Source: Streptomyces sp. NBC_00414
GTDB taxonomy: Bacteria; Actinomycetota; Actinomycetes; Streptomycetales; Streptomycetaceae
Direction: 5' to 3'
NCBI RefSeq assembly: GCF_036038375.1
Contig: NZ_CP107935.1
Span: 1,178,001-1,242,000 of the forward strand
Length of the DNA stretch: 64,000 bases
Position numbers and translations under genes: made by a program. The notes beneath the pieces were generated by a model. That model saw nothing but the letters and a program-made list of their open reading frames with translations. It was not told where the DNA came from and ran no database searches. This document shows positions 45,755 to 54,314 of the stretch, in pieces (position 1 is the first letter of the stretch; each line of letters starts with the position of its first letter).

Positions 45755-47424
45755 TCGGCAGGCATCACCCGGGTCACCTTGCCGCGGATGTCGGCCTGCA
45801 GGTAGCCGCTCCTGCCGTACTCGTCGCTGAGGTAGACCGAGATCTCCGCCGGCCTGTCGAACACGTCGTTGGGCGACTTGACCAGCAGGTAGCGGCTGGT
45901 GGCCTTGTCGACGTTCAGCTTCTTCTCCGCCTCGGCGAGCAGGGCGGGGATCCGGTCCCAGTCGAAGCCGTCCAGGGTCATCGGCAGGGCTCCACCGGCC
46001 AACTGAGCCTTGATCGAGCTCTCTTGTACACCCCGGCCCACGTAGTAGGTGTAGCGGTCGTAGCTGGTTCGGCTGCCCTCGACCATCACTTCCGCGGAGA
46101 GGTAGTCGGGGTAGACCGTGATGCTGCCGTACCGGTCGCGGCCCGTCTCCTTCTCCAGGGCCTTGATCGCGGTGCGGACGCCGGCCGGTGTCAGCAGGTC
46201 GGTGGTCTTCGTCGACCCCGTCCGCCGGGGCGTGGGGCTCGCGTCGGCCTTGCCGCTCTCGTCGTCCTTGCCGTCCTTGCCGGTGGAGGAGGCGTGGGCC
46301 GACGGATTCGCCGTCGCTCCGTTCGTCGAGTCGCCCGAGGCCGACGATCCCGGCCCCTCCCCGTCGGGCAGGAGCGTCCACGCCAGCACGCCCACCAGCA
46401 CCGTTCCCACGGCTGACAGGGCGACCGTGGTCCGGCGCCCTCGCCTCGCGGGCCCTGCAGGCTGTGTGGGCTGTACGGGCTGTATGGGCTGTGCAGATGC
46501 CGGGCCGGGTGGCCCGGGCACCGCGTCCCGCGGAGGCGTGAGCCGGTAGGACGTGGACTCCGTACGGTCCTCGGGTTCGGCACCCTTCTCCGCCACGGCC
46601 ATCAGCATGCGGTCGAGCGTCCCGGCGTCCGGGCGGGCCTGCGGGTCCTTCACCAGCACCCGCATCAGCACGTCCGCCAGCGGACCGGCTCGTCCGGGCG
46701 GCGGCACGTCCTCGTAGAGAACGGCGGCGAGGGTGGCCATCGTCGTGCCGCGGCGCAGCGGATGCTCGCCCTCCACCGCGGCGTACAGCATCATCGCCAG
46801 CGACCACAGGTCCGACGCCGAACCGCCGTCGTCGCCCGCGATGCGCTCGGGGGCCATGTAGTCGGGCGTACCGATGATCGAACCGGTGGCGGTGAGGGCC
46901 GTCGACTCACGGATCGCGGCGATCCCGAAGTCCGTGAGCACGGGGCGGCCGTCGGGGCGCAGCAGGACGTTGGCGGGCTTGACGTCCCGGTGCTGGATAC
47001 CGGCGTCGTGCGCCGCCCGCAGCGCCGCCAGAATCTCCCGGCCGATCCGTGCCGTCTCCACGGGGGTCATCGGGCCCCGCTCCAGGCGGTCGGCGAGCGA
47101 ACCGCCGCCGACCAGTTCCATCACGATCCACGGATAGGTTCCCTCGCCGCCGTCGACGATGTGATGGATCGTCACGACGTTCGGGTGATCGATCCTCGCG
47201 AGCGCCCTGGCCTCGCGCAGCACCCGCTCGCGCAGCAGCCGCGCGCCGTCCGGGTCGTACTCGGCGAGGCCGATGTCCGGAGGCCGCACCTCCTTGACGG
47301 CCACGTTCCGGTGCAGGGCCAGGTCCGTGGCCCGCCAGACCGTGCCCATCCCGCCGCCGCCGAGCCGGGACTCCAGCCGGAACCGCCCGTCGATGACCCG
47401 TCTGCCGGAGTCCGCGTCGCTCAT
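45751..47424 (-). CDS. Membrane Ser/Thr protein kinase (PknB/Pkn-type)
   Basis: A 557-aa Hanks-type kinase: K44 in VAVKEV, catalytic HRDVKPANVLL (145-155), DFG (165-167), GTPDYMAPE. A Pro/Gln-rich linker leads to one transmembrane helix (about 331-352) and a ~200-aa extracellular region (no PASTA) with Ser/Thr/Lys-rich stalk. Upstream of nothing obvious; the substrate is unknown. Confidence 0.95.
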   Translation of the reverse strand: MSDADSGRRVIDGRFRLESRLGGGGMGTVWRATDLALHRNVAVKEVRPPDIGLAEYDPDGARLLRERVLREARALARIDHPNVVTIHHIVDGGEGTYPWIVMELVGGGSLADRLERGPMTPVETARIGREILAALRAAHDAGIQHRDVKPANVLLRPDGRPVLTDFGIAAIRESTALTATGSIIGTPDYMAPERIAGDDGGSASDLWSLAMMLYAAVEGEHPLRRGTTMATLAAVLYEDVPPPGRAGPLADVLMRVLVKDPQARPDAGTLDRMLMAVAEKGAEPEDRTESTSYRLTPPRDAVPGPPGPASAQPIQPVQPTQPAGPARRGRRTTVALSAVGTVLVGVLAWTLLPDGEGPGSSASGDSTNGATANPSAHASSTGKDGKDDESGKADASPTPRRTGSTKTTDLLTPAGVRTAIKALEKETGRDRYGSITVYPDYLSAEVMVEGSRTSYDRYTYYVGRGVQESSIKAQLAGGALPMTLDGFDWDRIPALLAEAEKKLNVDKATSRYLLVKSPNDVFDRPAEISVYLSDEYGRSGYLQADIRGKVTRVMPAD

Positions 47425-47434
47425 GCGCGGGAGC

Positions 47435-48079
47435 TTAGAGGACAGGTCCGACAGGGGTTCCCCCGGCCGTCGTTCTGCCCAGGTAGGTGAGGGGGCCGGG
47501 GTCGGGCACCGGGATCTCGTGGAAGCCGAGGCGGTCGTAGAACGCGCGCGCGGCGACGTTGGCGGTGACCATGCCCAGGTGGACGGCGGAGACTCCGCGG
47601 TCGTCCAGGGCGGCCAGGAAAGTCTCCATCAGGCCCCTTCCGAAGCCCCGTCGTTGCCATTCCGGCAGGAGGTCTATGTGCAGGTGTGCCGGATACGCCG
47701 CCAGGTCGGGCAGGATCATCCGCTCGGGAGTGTGCAGGAGGTGGATCATCTCCTCACTGGGTGTCCGGGGTTCCGCGGTGGGCTCGGGATAGCGATGGAC
47801 GACCCGCGGGATCCAGGTCGTACGGAAGTTCTTGACGAAGTCCTCCGTGTCGGCGGCGCCGAGGATGTAGCCGACCGCGCGGCCCGATCCGTCGTCGAGG
47901 ACGAAGGTGAGCTCCGGCTCCAGGTGGCAGTAGGGCGCGGCGAAGATGGACGGCATCAACTCCTCGTCGGGGTAGCGCTTCCGCGAATCCCCTCCTTCGA
48001 AGGCGGTTCTCACGCAGACGTCCGCGACCGCGGCCCGGTCTGCGAGTCGGTAGGGACGGATGGTCGGCTGTGGATGCAT
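47435..48079 (-). CDS. GNAT acetyltransferase resembling the C-terminal domain of O-GlcNAcase
   Basis: A 214-aa GNAT-fold protein. The segments IRPYRLADRAAVADVCVRTAFEGGD, EPELTFVLDDGSGRAVGYILG, AYPAHLHIDLLPEWQRRGFGRGLMETFL and AVHLGMVTANVAARAFYDRLGF match the bacterial HAT-like family homologous to the C-terminal domain of human O-GlcNAcase, where acetyl-CoA binding is retained but the substrate unclear. ATG 48079 follows AGGA. A CebR-like box lies 21 nt upstream. Confidence 0.85.
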   Translation of the reverse strand: MHPQPTIRPYRLADRAAVADVCVRTAFEGGDSRKRYPDEELMPSIFAAPYCHLEPELTFVLDDGSGRAVGYILGAADTEDFVKNFRTTWIPRVVHRYPEPTAEPRTPSEEMIHLLHTPERMILPDLAAYPAHLHIDLLPEWQRRGFGRGLMETFLAALDDRGVSAVHLGMVTANVAARAFYDRLGFHEIPVPDPGPLTYLGRTTAGGTPVGPVL

Positions 48080-48099
48080 GTCGAGCATCCTGGCCGCCG

Positions 48100-48113
48100 C
48101 GGGAGCGCTCCCA
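48100..48113 (-). promoter_or_regulatory. CebR-like box before the acetyltransferase
   Basis: CGGGAGCGCTCCCA, one base from the CebR consensus found at 41580, in the 62-nt gap between the KstD-like stop and the acetyltransferase start. Confidence 0.7.
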
Positions 48114-48141
48114 CAAGCGGGTAGCGGCTTCTCGTCGGACT

Positions 48142-49995
48142 TCAGGTCCCGGCGGTCGCCGCGATGTCCCGGGCCGCGATGTAGCCGAAGGTCATCGCGG
48201 GTCCGATCGTCGAGCCCGCGCCCGCGTAGCTGTGCCCCATGACGGCCGCGCTGGCGTTCCCGGCGGCGTACAGGCCGGGGATGACGGATCCGTCCGGGCG
48301 CAGTACTCGCGCCCGGGCATCCGTGCGCAGGCCGCCCTTGGTGCCCAGGTCGCCCGGGACGATCCTGAAGGCGTAGTAGGGGGCCAGCCACAGCGGTGCC
48401 AGGCAGGAGTTCGGGAGGATCGCGGGGTCGGTGTAGTAGTGGTCGTAGACGCTGTCGCCACGGTGGAAGTCGGTGTCGTTGCCGTTCTGGGCAAGGCTGT
48501 TGAAGCGGTTGACGGTGGTCCGCAGGGCGGCCGGCGGCACACCGATCCCCTGGGCCAGGGCGTCCAGCGTCCAGGCCTTGTGGGCGGCACCGGACTCGTA
48601 CCACGCGTCGGGGAACACGGAGGTCGGAGCGACGTCCTTGAAGAGGTAGCGGTTGCGGTAGTTCTGGTCGACGATCAGCCAGGCCGGGATGTGCGGGGAG
48701 CTCGCGTTCTTGTCGTACATGGTGTGGACGACATCGCTGTAGGGGGCCGCCTCGTTGACGAAGCGCGCTCCTGCGGCGTTGACGAGGAGACCGCCGGGCA
48801 GGGTTCGTTCGGCGAGGCAGAAGTAGGGCTGTCCGGGCAGCGGGACGGCCGGGCCCCACCATGCGTCGTCCATCAGGTCGAGTGCGGCGCCGGCCCGTTG
48901 GCCCGCCCGGATGCCGTCGCCCGTGTTCTCCTTGGCGCCGACCGTCCACTCGGTGCCGATGGGCTGCCGCTGGTACTGGGCGCGCATGGCCGCGTTGTGC
49001 TCGAAGCCGCCCGAGCCGACGATCACCCCGCGCCGGGCCCTGACCAGTGCGGGTGTGCCGTTCTTGGTCACCACGGCTCCCGCGGTGGTGCCGTTCTCCG
49101 AGTACAGCTCGGTGAACGGGGTGTTCAGCCATACCGGGACCTGGGCCGCGAGCAGTCCGGCGCGCAGGCCCGCCGCCAGAGACTGGCCCATGGTGAGGGG
49201 CTTCTGGCCGAGGAGCGCCGCCCTGGTGCCGCGGGCCAGGCACTCGGTGGCGACGGCGGCGCCCTTCGCGCTGACCGCGGCGAGGGCGAGCCACTTGTAG
49301 TCGGCGCTGAAGACGACCATGCCGTTGGGAACCGGCAGGTACGGGGGGTTGAGCCGGGCGAGTTCGGCACCGAGGACGTTGCCGTCGAGCTGGGCGGGTT
49401 CGATGGAACGGCCGCCGGGCAGGCCTCCGGGCAGTTCCGGGTAGTAGTCGCTGTAGCCCTCCATCCAGCGGAAACGCAGCGGGCTGTTGGCCATGACGAA
49501 GGAGATCATGGCGGGCCCCTGTCCGAGGAAGGCCTGTCTGCGGTCCGCGGAGACGTCGGGGCCGACCACGGCGGCCAGATAGGTCGCCGCCTTCGCCGGG
49601 GTGTCGGGCACGCCCGCGGCCAGGATCACCGGGTTGTTCGGGACCCAGATTCCCGCGCCCGAGCGTGCCGCCGAACCGCCGAAGGTGGCGGCCTTCTCCA
49701 CGACGACGCAGGTCAGTCCTTGCTTCGCGGCGGTGAGCGCGGCGGTCATCCCCGCCGCGCCGGACCCGATCACGACGACGTCGTACGTGCCGAGCAGGGG
49801 CAGGTCGGCCGCTCGGGCCGTACAAGGGACCCCGGCGGCGAGCGCGAGACCGGTTCCGGTCGCCGCGCCGAGCACCCGGCGCCTCGACGGGCCGGACGCG
49901 GAGGAGGGCGGAGAGGACGGGGAGGAGGGCGGGGAGAGCGGGGAGGACGGTAAGGGGGTGTCGGTGCGTCTCGCGGGGTCCGCGCTTGTGGCCAT
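48142..49995 (-). CDS. Tat-exported KstD-like 3-ketosteroid delta-1-dehydrogenase family flavoprotein
   Basis: A 617-aa flavoprotein introducing a 1,2 double bond into 3-ketosteroids (family role). Tat signal RRRVLGAA (38-45), FAD motif GSGAAG (77-82), family segment SGAGIWVPNNPV and C-terminal SYAGAGSTIGPAMTFG, in which the catalytic Tyr/Gly spacing YxGxG of KstD is kept. ATG 49995; a TTG 5 codons upstream is possible. Export is unusual for KstD, as most are cytoplasmic. A cytoplasmic-type flavoprotein (fumarate reductase-like) is the alternative. Divergent from the CGNR regulator. Confidence 0.82.
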   Translation of the reverse strand: MATSADPARRTDTPLPSSPLSPPSSPSSPPSSASGPSRRRVLGAATGTGLALAAGVPCTARAADLPLLGTYDVVVIGSGAAGMTAALTAAKQGLTCVVVEKAATFGGSAARSGAGIWVPNNPVILAAGVPDTPAKAATYLAAVVGPDVSADRRQAFLGQGPAMISFVMANSPLRFRWMEGYSDYYPELPGGLPGGRSIEPAQLDGNVLGAELARLNPPYLPVPNGMVVFSADYKWLALAAVSAKGAAVATECLARGTRAALLGQKPLTMGQSLAAGLRAGLLAAQVPVWLNTPFTELYSENGTTAGAVVTKNGTPALVRARRGVIVGSGGFEHNAAMRAQYQRQPIGTEWTVGAKENTGDGIRAGQRAGAALDLMDDAWWGPAVPLPGQPYFCLAERTLPGGLLVNAAGARFVNEAAPYSDVVHTMYDKNASSPHIPAWLIVDQNYRNRYLFKDVAPTSVFPDAWYESGAAHKAWTLDALAQGIGVPPAALRTTVNRFNSLAQNGNDTDFHRGDSVYDHYYTDPAILPNSCLAPLWLAPYYAFRIVPGDLGTKGGLRTDARARVLRPDGSVIPGLYAAGNASAAVMGHSYAGAGSTIGPAMTFGYIAARDIAATAGT

Positions 49996-50156
49996 GACAG
50001 GGCGCTCCAACCGGACGAAGGAATGGGAGAGCGTGCTGTGCTCCGGGGGCCAACGGGCGTCCGGCGTCCCGGTTGTGCGGCGGAGTCAGGAATGTGGCGC
50101 GAGGGTCTTGGTAAGTCAAGGGTCACGTCGGCCCCTTCTGACCTGCCGGTCGGACC

Positions 50157-50192
50157 TTGCACGGGCAATCGTCACCTGCCAAGATGGTGACG
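50157..50192 (+). promoter_or_regulatory. Leaderless promoter with overlapping dyad
   Basis: TTGCAC (50157-50162), 17-bp spacer and CAAGAT (50180-50185) end 6 nt before the GTG, so transcription would begin at the start codon. CGTCACC-N9-GGTGACG (50170-50192) overlaps the -10 and the start, suggesting autorepression. Confidence 0.65.
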
Positions 50193-50755
50193 TGAATGTG
50201 GATCATGTCTTCGTGTGCGGAAACCCGGCCCTGGACTTCGCCGCGACGCTCCGCGCCCGCCACACGCTCCGCTTCGAGATGCTCGTGTCGCCGGAGCGGC
50301 TGGACGCCTGGTATCTGGAGGCGGGAATCGTCGACGCCCTCTCCCCCGGCGGAGACTCCGACGTGGCGCGGGCGGTGACCGTACGGGAGGCCGTCTACGA
50401 GCTGGTCACCGCCCGTCGCCTCGGAGAGCCCTACGACGACAGGGCGCTCGACACGGTGAACGGCGCGGCTCGCAGGCCTCCCGCGACACCGCAGCTCACC
50501 GCGTCGGGGCGGTGGACGGAGGCCTCGCCGGAGGAAGCGCTGTCCACGGTCGCGCGGCTCGCCGTGGAGGTGCTCAGCGGTCCTGACGTGCCGCTGCTCA
50601 AGGAGTGCGGGAATCCCGAATGCACCCGCGTCTACATCGACCGGTCCCGCGGTATGCGCCGGCAGTGGTGCGGCATGGAGTCCTGCGGGAACAAGCTCAA
50701 GGCGGCGGCCTACCGCGCCCGCAAGAAGCAGGCGGGGGCACCCGCCGCGCACTGA
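50192..50755 (+). CDS. CGNR zinc-finger domain regulator
   Basis: A 187-aa protein: an N-terminal ABATE/DUF1470-like domain and a C-terminal CGNR zinc finger (CGNPECTRVYIDRSRGMRRQWCGMESCGN) with four zinc-binding Cys. GTG 50192 at a leaderless promoter. It is divergent from the KstD-like gene and probably regulates it. Confidence 0.88.
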   Translation: MNVDHVFVCGNPALDFAATLRARHTLRFEMLVSPERLDAWYLEAGIVDALSPGGDSDVARAVTVREAVYELVTARRLGEPYDDRALDTVNGAARRPPATPQLTASGRWTEASPEEALSTVARLAVEVLSGPDVPLLKECGNPECTRVYIDRSRGMRRQWCGMESCGNKLKAAAYRARKKQAGAPAAH

Positions 50756-51079
50756 CGCGCGCCCGCTCGGGCCCGCAGCACCGGTAGCGCCGGTAGCGCT
50801 GCGAGCCGTCGACTGCGCGGGCCGTCAGGAGCGTGCGGACCTCAGGGGTTCACAGGTGTCGCGGGACCGCGAATACCGGCGGTCCGTAGGCGCCCGAAGT
50901 CCGCGGACGCCCTAAGCCGGCGGACATCGCAAGCCCCGCGAACGTCGCAAGCCCTGCGGAGTCACAAGCCCTCGAACGTCGCAAGTCCTGCGGAGTCACA
51001 AGCCCTCGAACGTCGCAAGCCCACGGAGTCACGAGCCCTCGTACGCCAAAAGGCCGTGGACGTCAGAAGGCCGTAGCCG
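50756..51079. other. Intergenic region with tandem repeats
   Basis: About 320 bp after the CGNR gene containing the 34-bp repeat at 50939-51039 and degenerate CGNANGTCGCAAG-like copies on both sides. No gene seen. Confidence 0.5.
50939..51039 (+). repeat. Three 34-bp tandem repeats
   Basis: Units at 50939-50972, 50973-51006 and 51007-51039, nearly identical, each beginning CGAACGTCGCAAG. Period not a multiple of three, so non-coding. Confidence 0.8.
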
Positions 51080-51262
51080 TCAGATGCACGTGCGAACGAG
51101 CCACTCGTCGTCGTTGTACGCGTTCCGCGCGGGATCCACGACCGTGGCCGGCTTCTCCTCGACGGTGTCCGCGAGACGGATCCTCTCCGGCAGCGAACCG
51201 AACCGCGCACGGCGTGCCGCGTCAGCGACATCCGGGACCTGAACCATTTCCTCACGCGCCAT
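51080..51262 (-). CDS. Small conserved Streptomyces protein (60 aa)
   Basis: Sequence such as RARFGSLPERIRLADTVEEKPATVVDP and DDEWLVRTC, a recurring short actinobacterial protein of unknown function. AGGAGG 5 nt before ATG 51262 is an excellent site. No membrane segment. It follows 155 nt after the flavin monooxygenase gene on the same strand. Confidence 0.78.
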   Translation of the reverse strand: MAREEMVQVPDVADAARRARFGSLPERIRLADTVEEKPATVVDPARNAYNDDEWLVRTCI

Positions 51263-51417
51263 CTCGGCCTCCTGCGTCTCGGAGCTGCACGACGTCACCT
51301 GTTCGACTGGTGATGATCCTCGCAGAGGGGGTCATCACCAGTCAAGGGGGTGACGAGGGCGGCGGAGGCCGTGATCCGCGCCCCGCGGCGGGGGTCAGGA
51401 CATGACCCGCGCGAGGG

Positions 51418-52815
51418 TCAGGCCATGACCGCCGCGCGCTCGCGGTCCGTCAGCGGCGGGCCCGAGAGATGCGGCTTCTTGCGGCCGAAGCAGACCAGGG
51501 CGAGCATGTCGGGCCTGAGGAGCCGGGAAGGCGGCTTCTCCATGCTCATCACGTCCAGCAGGATGCGCAGGGCGCGAGGGTTCCGCGATCCCGCGTCGAC
51601 GGCCCTGTCCACGAAAGCGGCCAGGGCCTTCTCCAGCCGGGTGGGGGGCTCGTCGCTGGCTCCCGGGTAGAACACGTCCTGCCCCACGGCCAGGCTCCAG
51701 GCGTTCTCGACCGGACGCGCCGCGCCTCTCTGGATGCGCCGGGCCGTGCCGGGCGCGCACAGGTCCTGCCGTTCCAGGATGTGCCGCAGTGCGACGACGC
51801 TCTGCGCGGCGGCGCTCAGCCCGTGTCCGTAGACGGGGTTGTAGCCGGCGACCGCCTCGCCGAGGACGGCGAAGCCGTCGGGCCAGCGGGCCGCCTTCTC
51901 GTAGTAGCGGCGCCTGTTGGCCGTGCTGCGGGTGGTGACGACGTCCGTCTCGGGCTCGGCGTCGGCGAGGAGTTCACCGATAACGGGATGCGGCAGACCG
52001 AGCGCGAAGGGCACGAACTCCGCGTTGTCGGCACTCGGTCGGCCTCCCCTGGTCCCGGCGAGCGTCACCAGCCAACGGCCGCCCTCGATGGGGGTGATGA
52101 TGCCGCCCCTGCCGGGGTTCTGGCGGGGATCGGCCTGCACGTTGACGATCGGGAACCCGTCGGCGGTCGTACCGGGGGCGCGGTAGATCCTGCTGGCATA
52201 ACCGAAGCCGGCGTCGACCGTGCGCTCCGCGACCGGCGGAAGCCCGAGGTCCCGGAGCCAGTCGGGGGCACGGCTGCCCCGTCCGCCGGCGTCGATCACC
52301 AGGTCGGCCGGGAGGGTGCTCTCGGTGTCCGCCGACCGTATTCGTACGCCGGACACCCGGCGGGCGCCGCCTTCCAGGGACAGCAGTTCGGTCTCCTGGC
52401 GCAGGGTGATGCGCGGGTCCGTCAGCACTCTGGCGCGGATCACCGCGTCGAGCAGGTCACGGCTGCACAGCAGGCTGACGTGGCCGGCGTGGGTGAAGCG
52501 CCGGAACCACTGCCCCGAGGGGGCCTTGGACACCAGGTCGGCCATGACGGGTGTTCTCCGGGCGCCACGGTCGGCGAGTTGGTCGACGATGCCCGGCAGG
52601 AGTTCGTCGAGGGCCTTGACCCCACCGGACCACAGCACGTGCGCGTGCCGGGCCTGTGGCAGGCCCTTTCGTGGCCGTGGGCCGTCAGGCAGCAGGTCCC
52701 GCTCGATGATCGTGACGTCCGCGTGGTCGGCGAGCACGGATGCGGCGAGCATGCCCGTCATACCCCCTCCGACGACGATCGCGCTGCGCCCGGGGGTGGA
52801 GTTCGTGTCAGGCAT
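51418..52815 (-). CDS. FAD-dependent monooxygenase/oxidoreductase
   Basis: A 465-aa flavoprotein. N-terminal Rossmann IVVGGGMTGMLAASVLAD, ERDLLPDGPRPRKGLPQARHAHVLWSGG (FAD-binding DG-like stretch) and VLGEAVAGYNPVYGHGLSAA (second FAD contact) fit class A flavin monooxygenases/halogenase-like proteins. The substrate is unknown. GAGAGG before ATG 52815. It lies downstream of two membrane proteins and a protease on the same strand (gap 169 nt). Confidence 0.85.
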   Translation of the reverse strand: MPDTNSTPGRSAIVVGGGMTGMLAASVLADHADVTIIERDLLPDGPRPRKGLPQARHAHVLWSGGVKALDELLPGIVDQLADRGARRTPVMADLVSKAPSGQWFRRFTHAGHVSLLCSRDLLDAVIRARVLTDPRITLRQETELLSLEGGARRVSGVRIRSADTESTLPADLVIDAGGRGSRAPDWLRDLGLPPVAERTVDAGFGYASRIYRAPGTTADGFPIVNVQADPRQNPGRGGIITPIEGGRWLVTLAGTRGGRPSADNAEFVPFALGLPHPVIGELLADAEPETDVVTTRSTANRRRYYEKAARWPDGFAVLGEAVAGYNPVYGHGLSAAAQSVVALRHILERQDLCAPGTARRIQRGAARPVENAWSLAVGQDVFYPGASDEPPTRLEKALAAFVDRAVDAGSRNPRALRILLDVMSMEKPPSRLLRPDMLALVCFGRKKPHLSGPPLTDRERAAVMA

Positions 52816-52984
52816 GGGTGGCCCTCTCTGTTGCCCGGCGCCACCCGGCGTCGGCGCATGGCTGCGGCACGCGGGGCGCGCGGGTACGGGTGATCGCTGT
52901 GCGGAGCGCGGGAACCGGGATCCTTCCCGGTCCGGCCGCCCGTTGATCGAACCATGCGCGCGCCGGAGAGCCACCTCGGGCCCG

Positions 52985-54178
52985 CTAAGCCCTGTCGTGA
53001 TCGCGGTCGTTGTCGTGGTCGCGGTCGTGCCGTAGCTTCTGCTGGGCCGCCTGCTGACGGGCCGCCCACCGCCGGGCCTCCGCGACGGCGGGTGAGGACG
53101 ACAGGGCCCGTGCGAGCTGCACCATCAGGTGGGGCTGTGCGACGGACCGCAACCGGCCTACGTCGGAGGGGAGTTCGGCGTCGGGGCCCGCACAGACGCG
53201 CACCCTGGCCGCCGCGAGCATGGCCGCCTCGGCGACGATCTCCGCGTGGTCCAGCGCCACCGCCCTGCGGACCTCGTCGTCGAGGTAGGGCGAGCACACC
53301 AGGACGCCGTCCAGGATCGTGATCTCCTGCTGGACCAGGCGCACCACGGGGAGATCCCACCAGTGGGTGTCGGCCACCGGTGCCCGCAGTTCGCGCAGCT
53401 CCAGCCAGAGCGGTCTGAGGAGGCGATACCGCCGCCAGGCGCGGAAGTTGTCCACGGTGGAGGGGCCGACGCGCGGCAGCGCGAAGCCGGCGGCGACGGT
53501 GACTCCCGCGACCGCCACGAGCGGCGGTGAGAGGCTCGTGGAGAGGAAGTCCCAGTCCCGGCCGCCCCAACGGGCGCCGATGGCAAGGTACTTGGCGATC
53601 TGGTACGACAGGTCGAAGAGCACGCCGACGACGATCAGCGTCAGACCCTTGCGGGTGAGGTCGCGCACCTTCCGCAGCCAGGCCAGACACATGCCCGCGA
53701 GGGCGGCGGTGGCCGCGGTGTGGGACACCAGGTACAGCAGGATCATCTCGCGCATGTACGGCGTCCTGGCGTAGTACGTGTCCAGGTCCCGGGTCCGCTC
53801 CACGGGCACGTCGGCCAGCGCGAAGAGGGCGACGATCCCGACGATCACCAGTCCGTAGACGCACACCACGGCACGGGAGGCGCGGGCCACCCGCTCGGGC
53901 TCGCCGCCTCTCCAGGCGATCATCAGCACGAGGTAGCAGGCGCTGAGCCCGGACATCCCCGAATAGACCAGCGGCGCCGAGAAGTTGGCGATGCCCATGA
54001 GGTCGTTGACGACTCCGATGGTGGGAGGCGCGGACAGGATGCACACGAGAGCGCCGATGAGCAGGACCGAGATGCTCGCGGCCATCAGGGGGTCGCGCCA
54101 GGCTCCCCGCATGGCGGGCAGGTTGAGGACGGCGGTGGCGAGAAGGATCACGCCAGGGATGTAGAAGACGACGTCCAC
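52985..54178 (-). CDS. MAB_1171c-type integral membrane protein, paralog 1
   Basis: A 397-aa protein with about seven transmembrane helices in the first 250 residues and a ~150-residue soluble C-terminus ending in a His/Asp-rich run. Conserved blocks shared with the neighbour: PPTIxxVN, ANFSxPLVY, DxYYAxTPxxREMIxLYLVxH, RWxGxDWxxLSTxLxPxL. Annotated in databases as MAB_1171c-family putative transporters; function unproven. GTG 54178. Confidence 0.8.
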   Translation of the reverse strand: MDVVFYIPGVILLATAVLNLPAMRGAWRDPLMAASISVLLIGALVCILSAPPTIGVVNDLMGIANFSAPLVYSGMSGLSACYLVLMIAWRGGEPERVARASRAVVCVYGLVIVGIVALFALADVPVERTRDLDTYYARTPYMREMILLYLVSHTAATAALAGMCLAWLRKVRDLTRKGLTLIVVGVLFDLSYQIAKYLAIGARWGGRDWDFLSTSLSPPLVAVAGVTVAAGFALPRVGPSTVDNFRAWRRYRLLRPLWLELRELRAPVADTHWWDLPVVRLVQQEITILDGVLVCSPYLDDEVRRAVALDHAEIVAEAAMLAAARVRVCAGPDAELPSDVGRLRSVAQPHLMVQLARALSSSPAVAEARRWAARQQAAQQKLRHDRDHDNDRDHDRA

Positions 54179-54314
54179 GACTTCACCGGCCTTCCGTGGC
54201 CACGGAGGGCCGCGCCAGTGCGCGTGCTCGGACCGGTACGAGCAGGGGCCGGGGTGCCGGACGCGCGCTCGGGCAGGGCTGGGCGGCGGCACTGAGCGAC
54301 GGTGCGAAGGTGCT

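Noticed and set aside
50939-51039. CRISPR-like array at the 34-bp repeat
   Set aside because: Units are directly adjacent with no unique spacers and no cas gene nearby.
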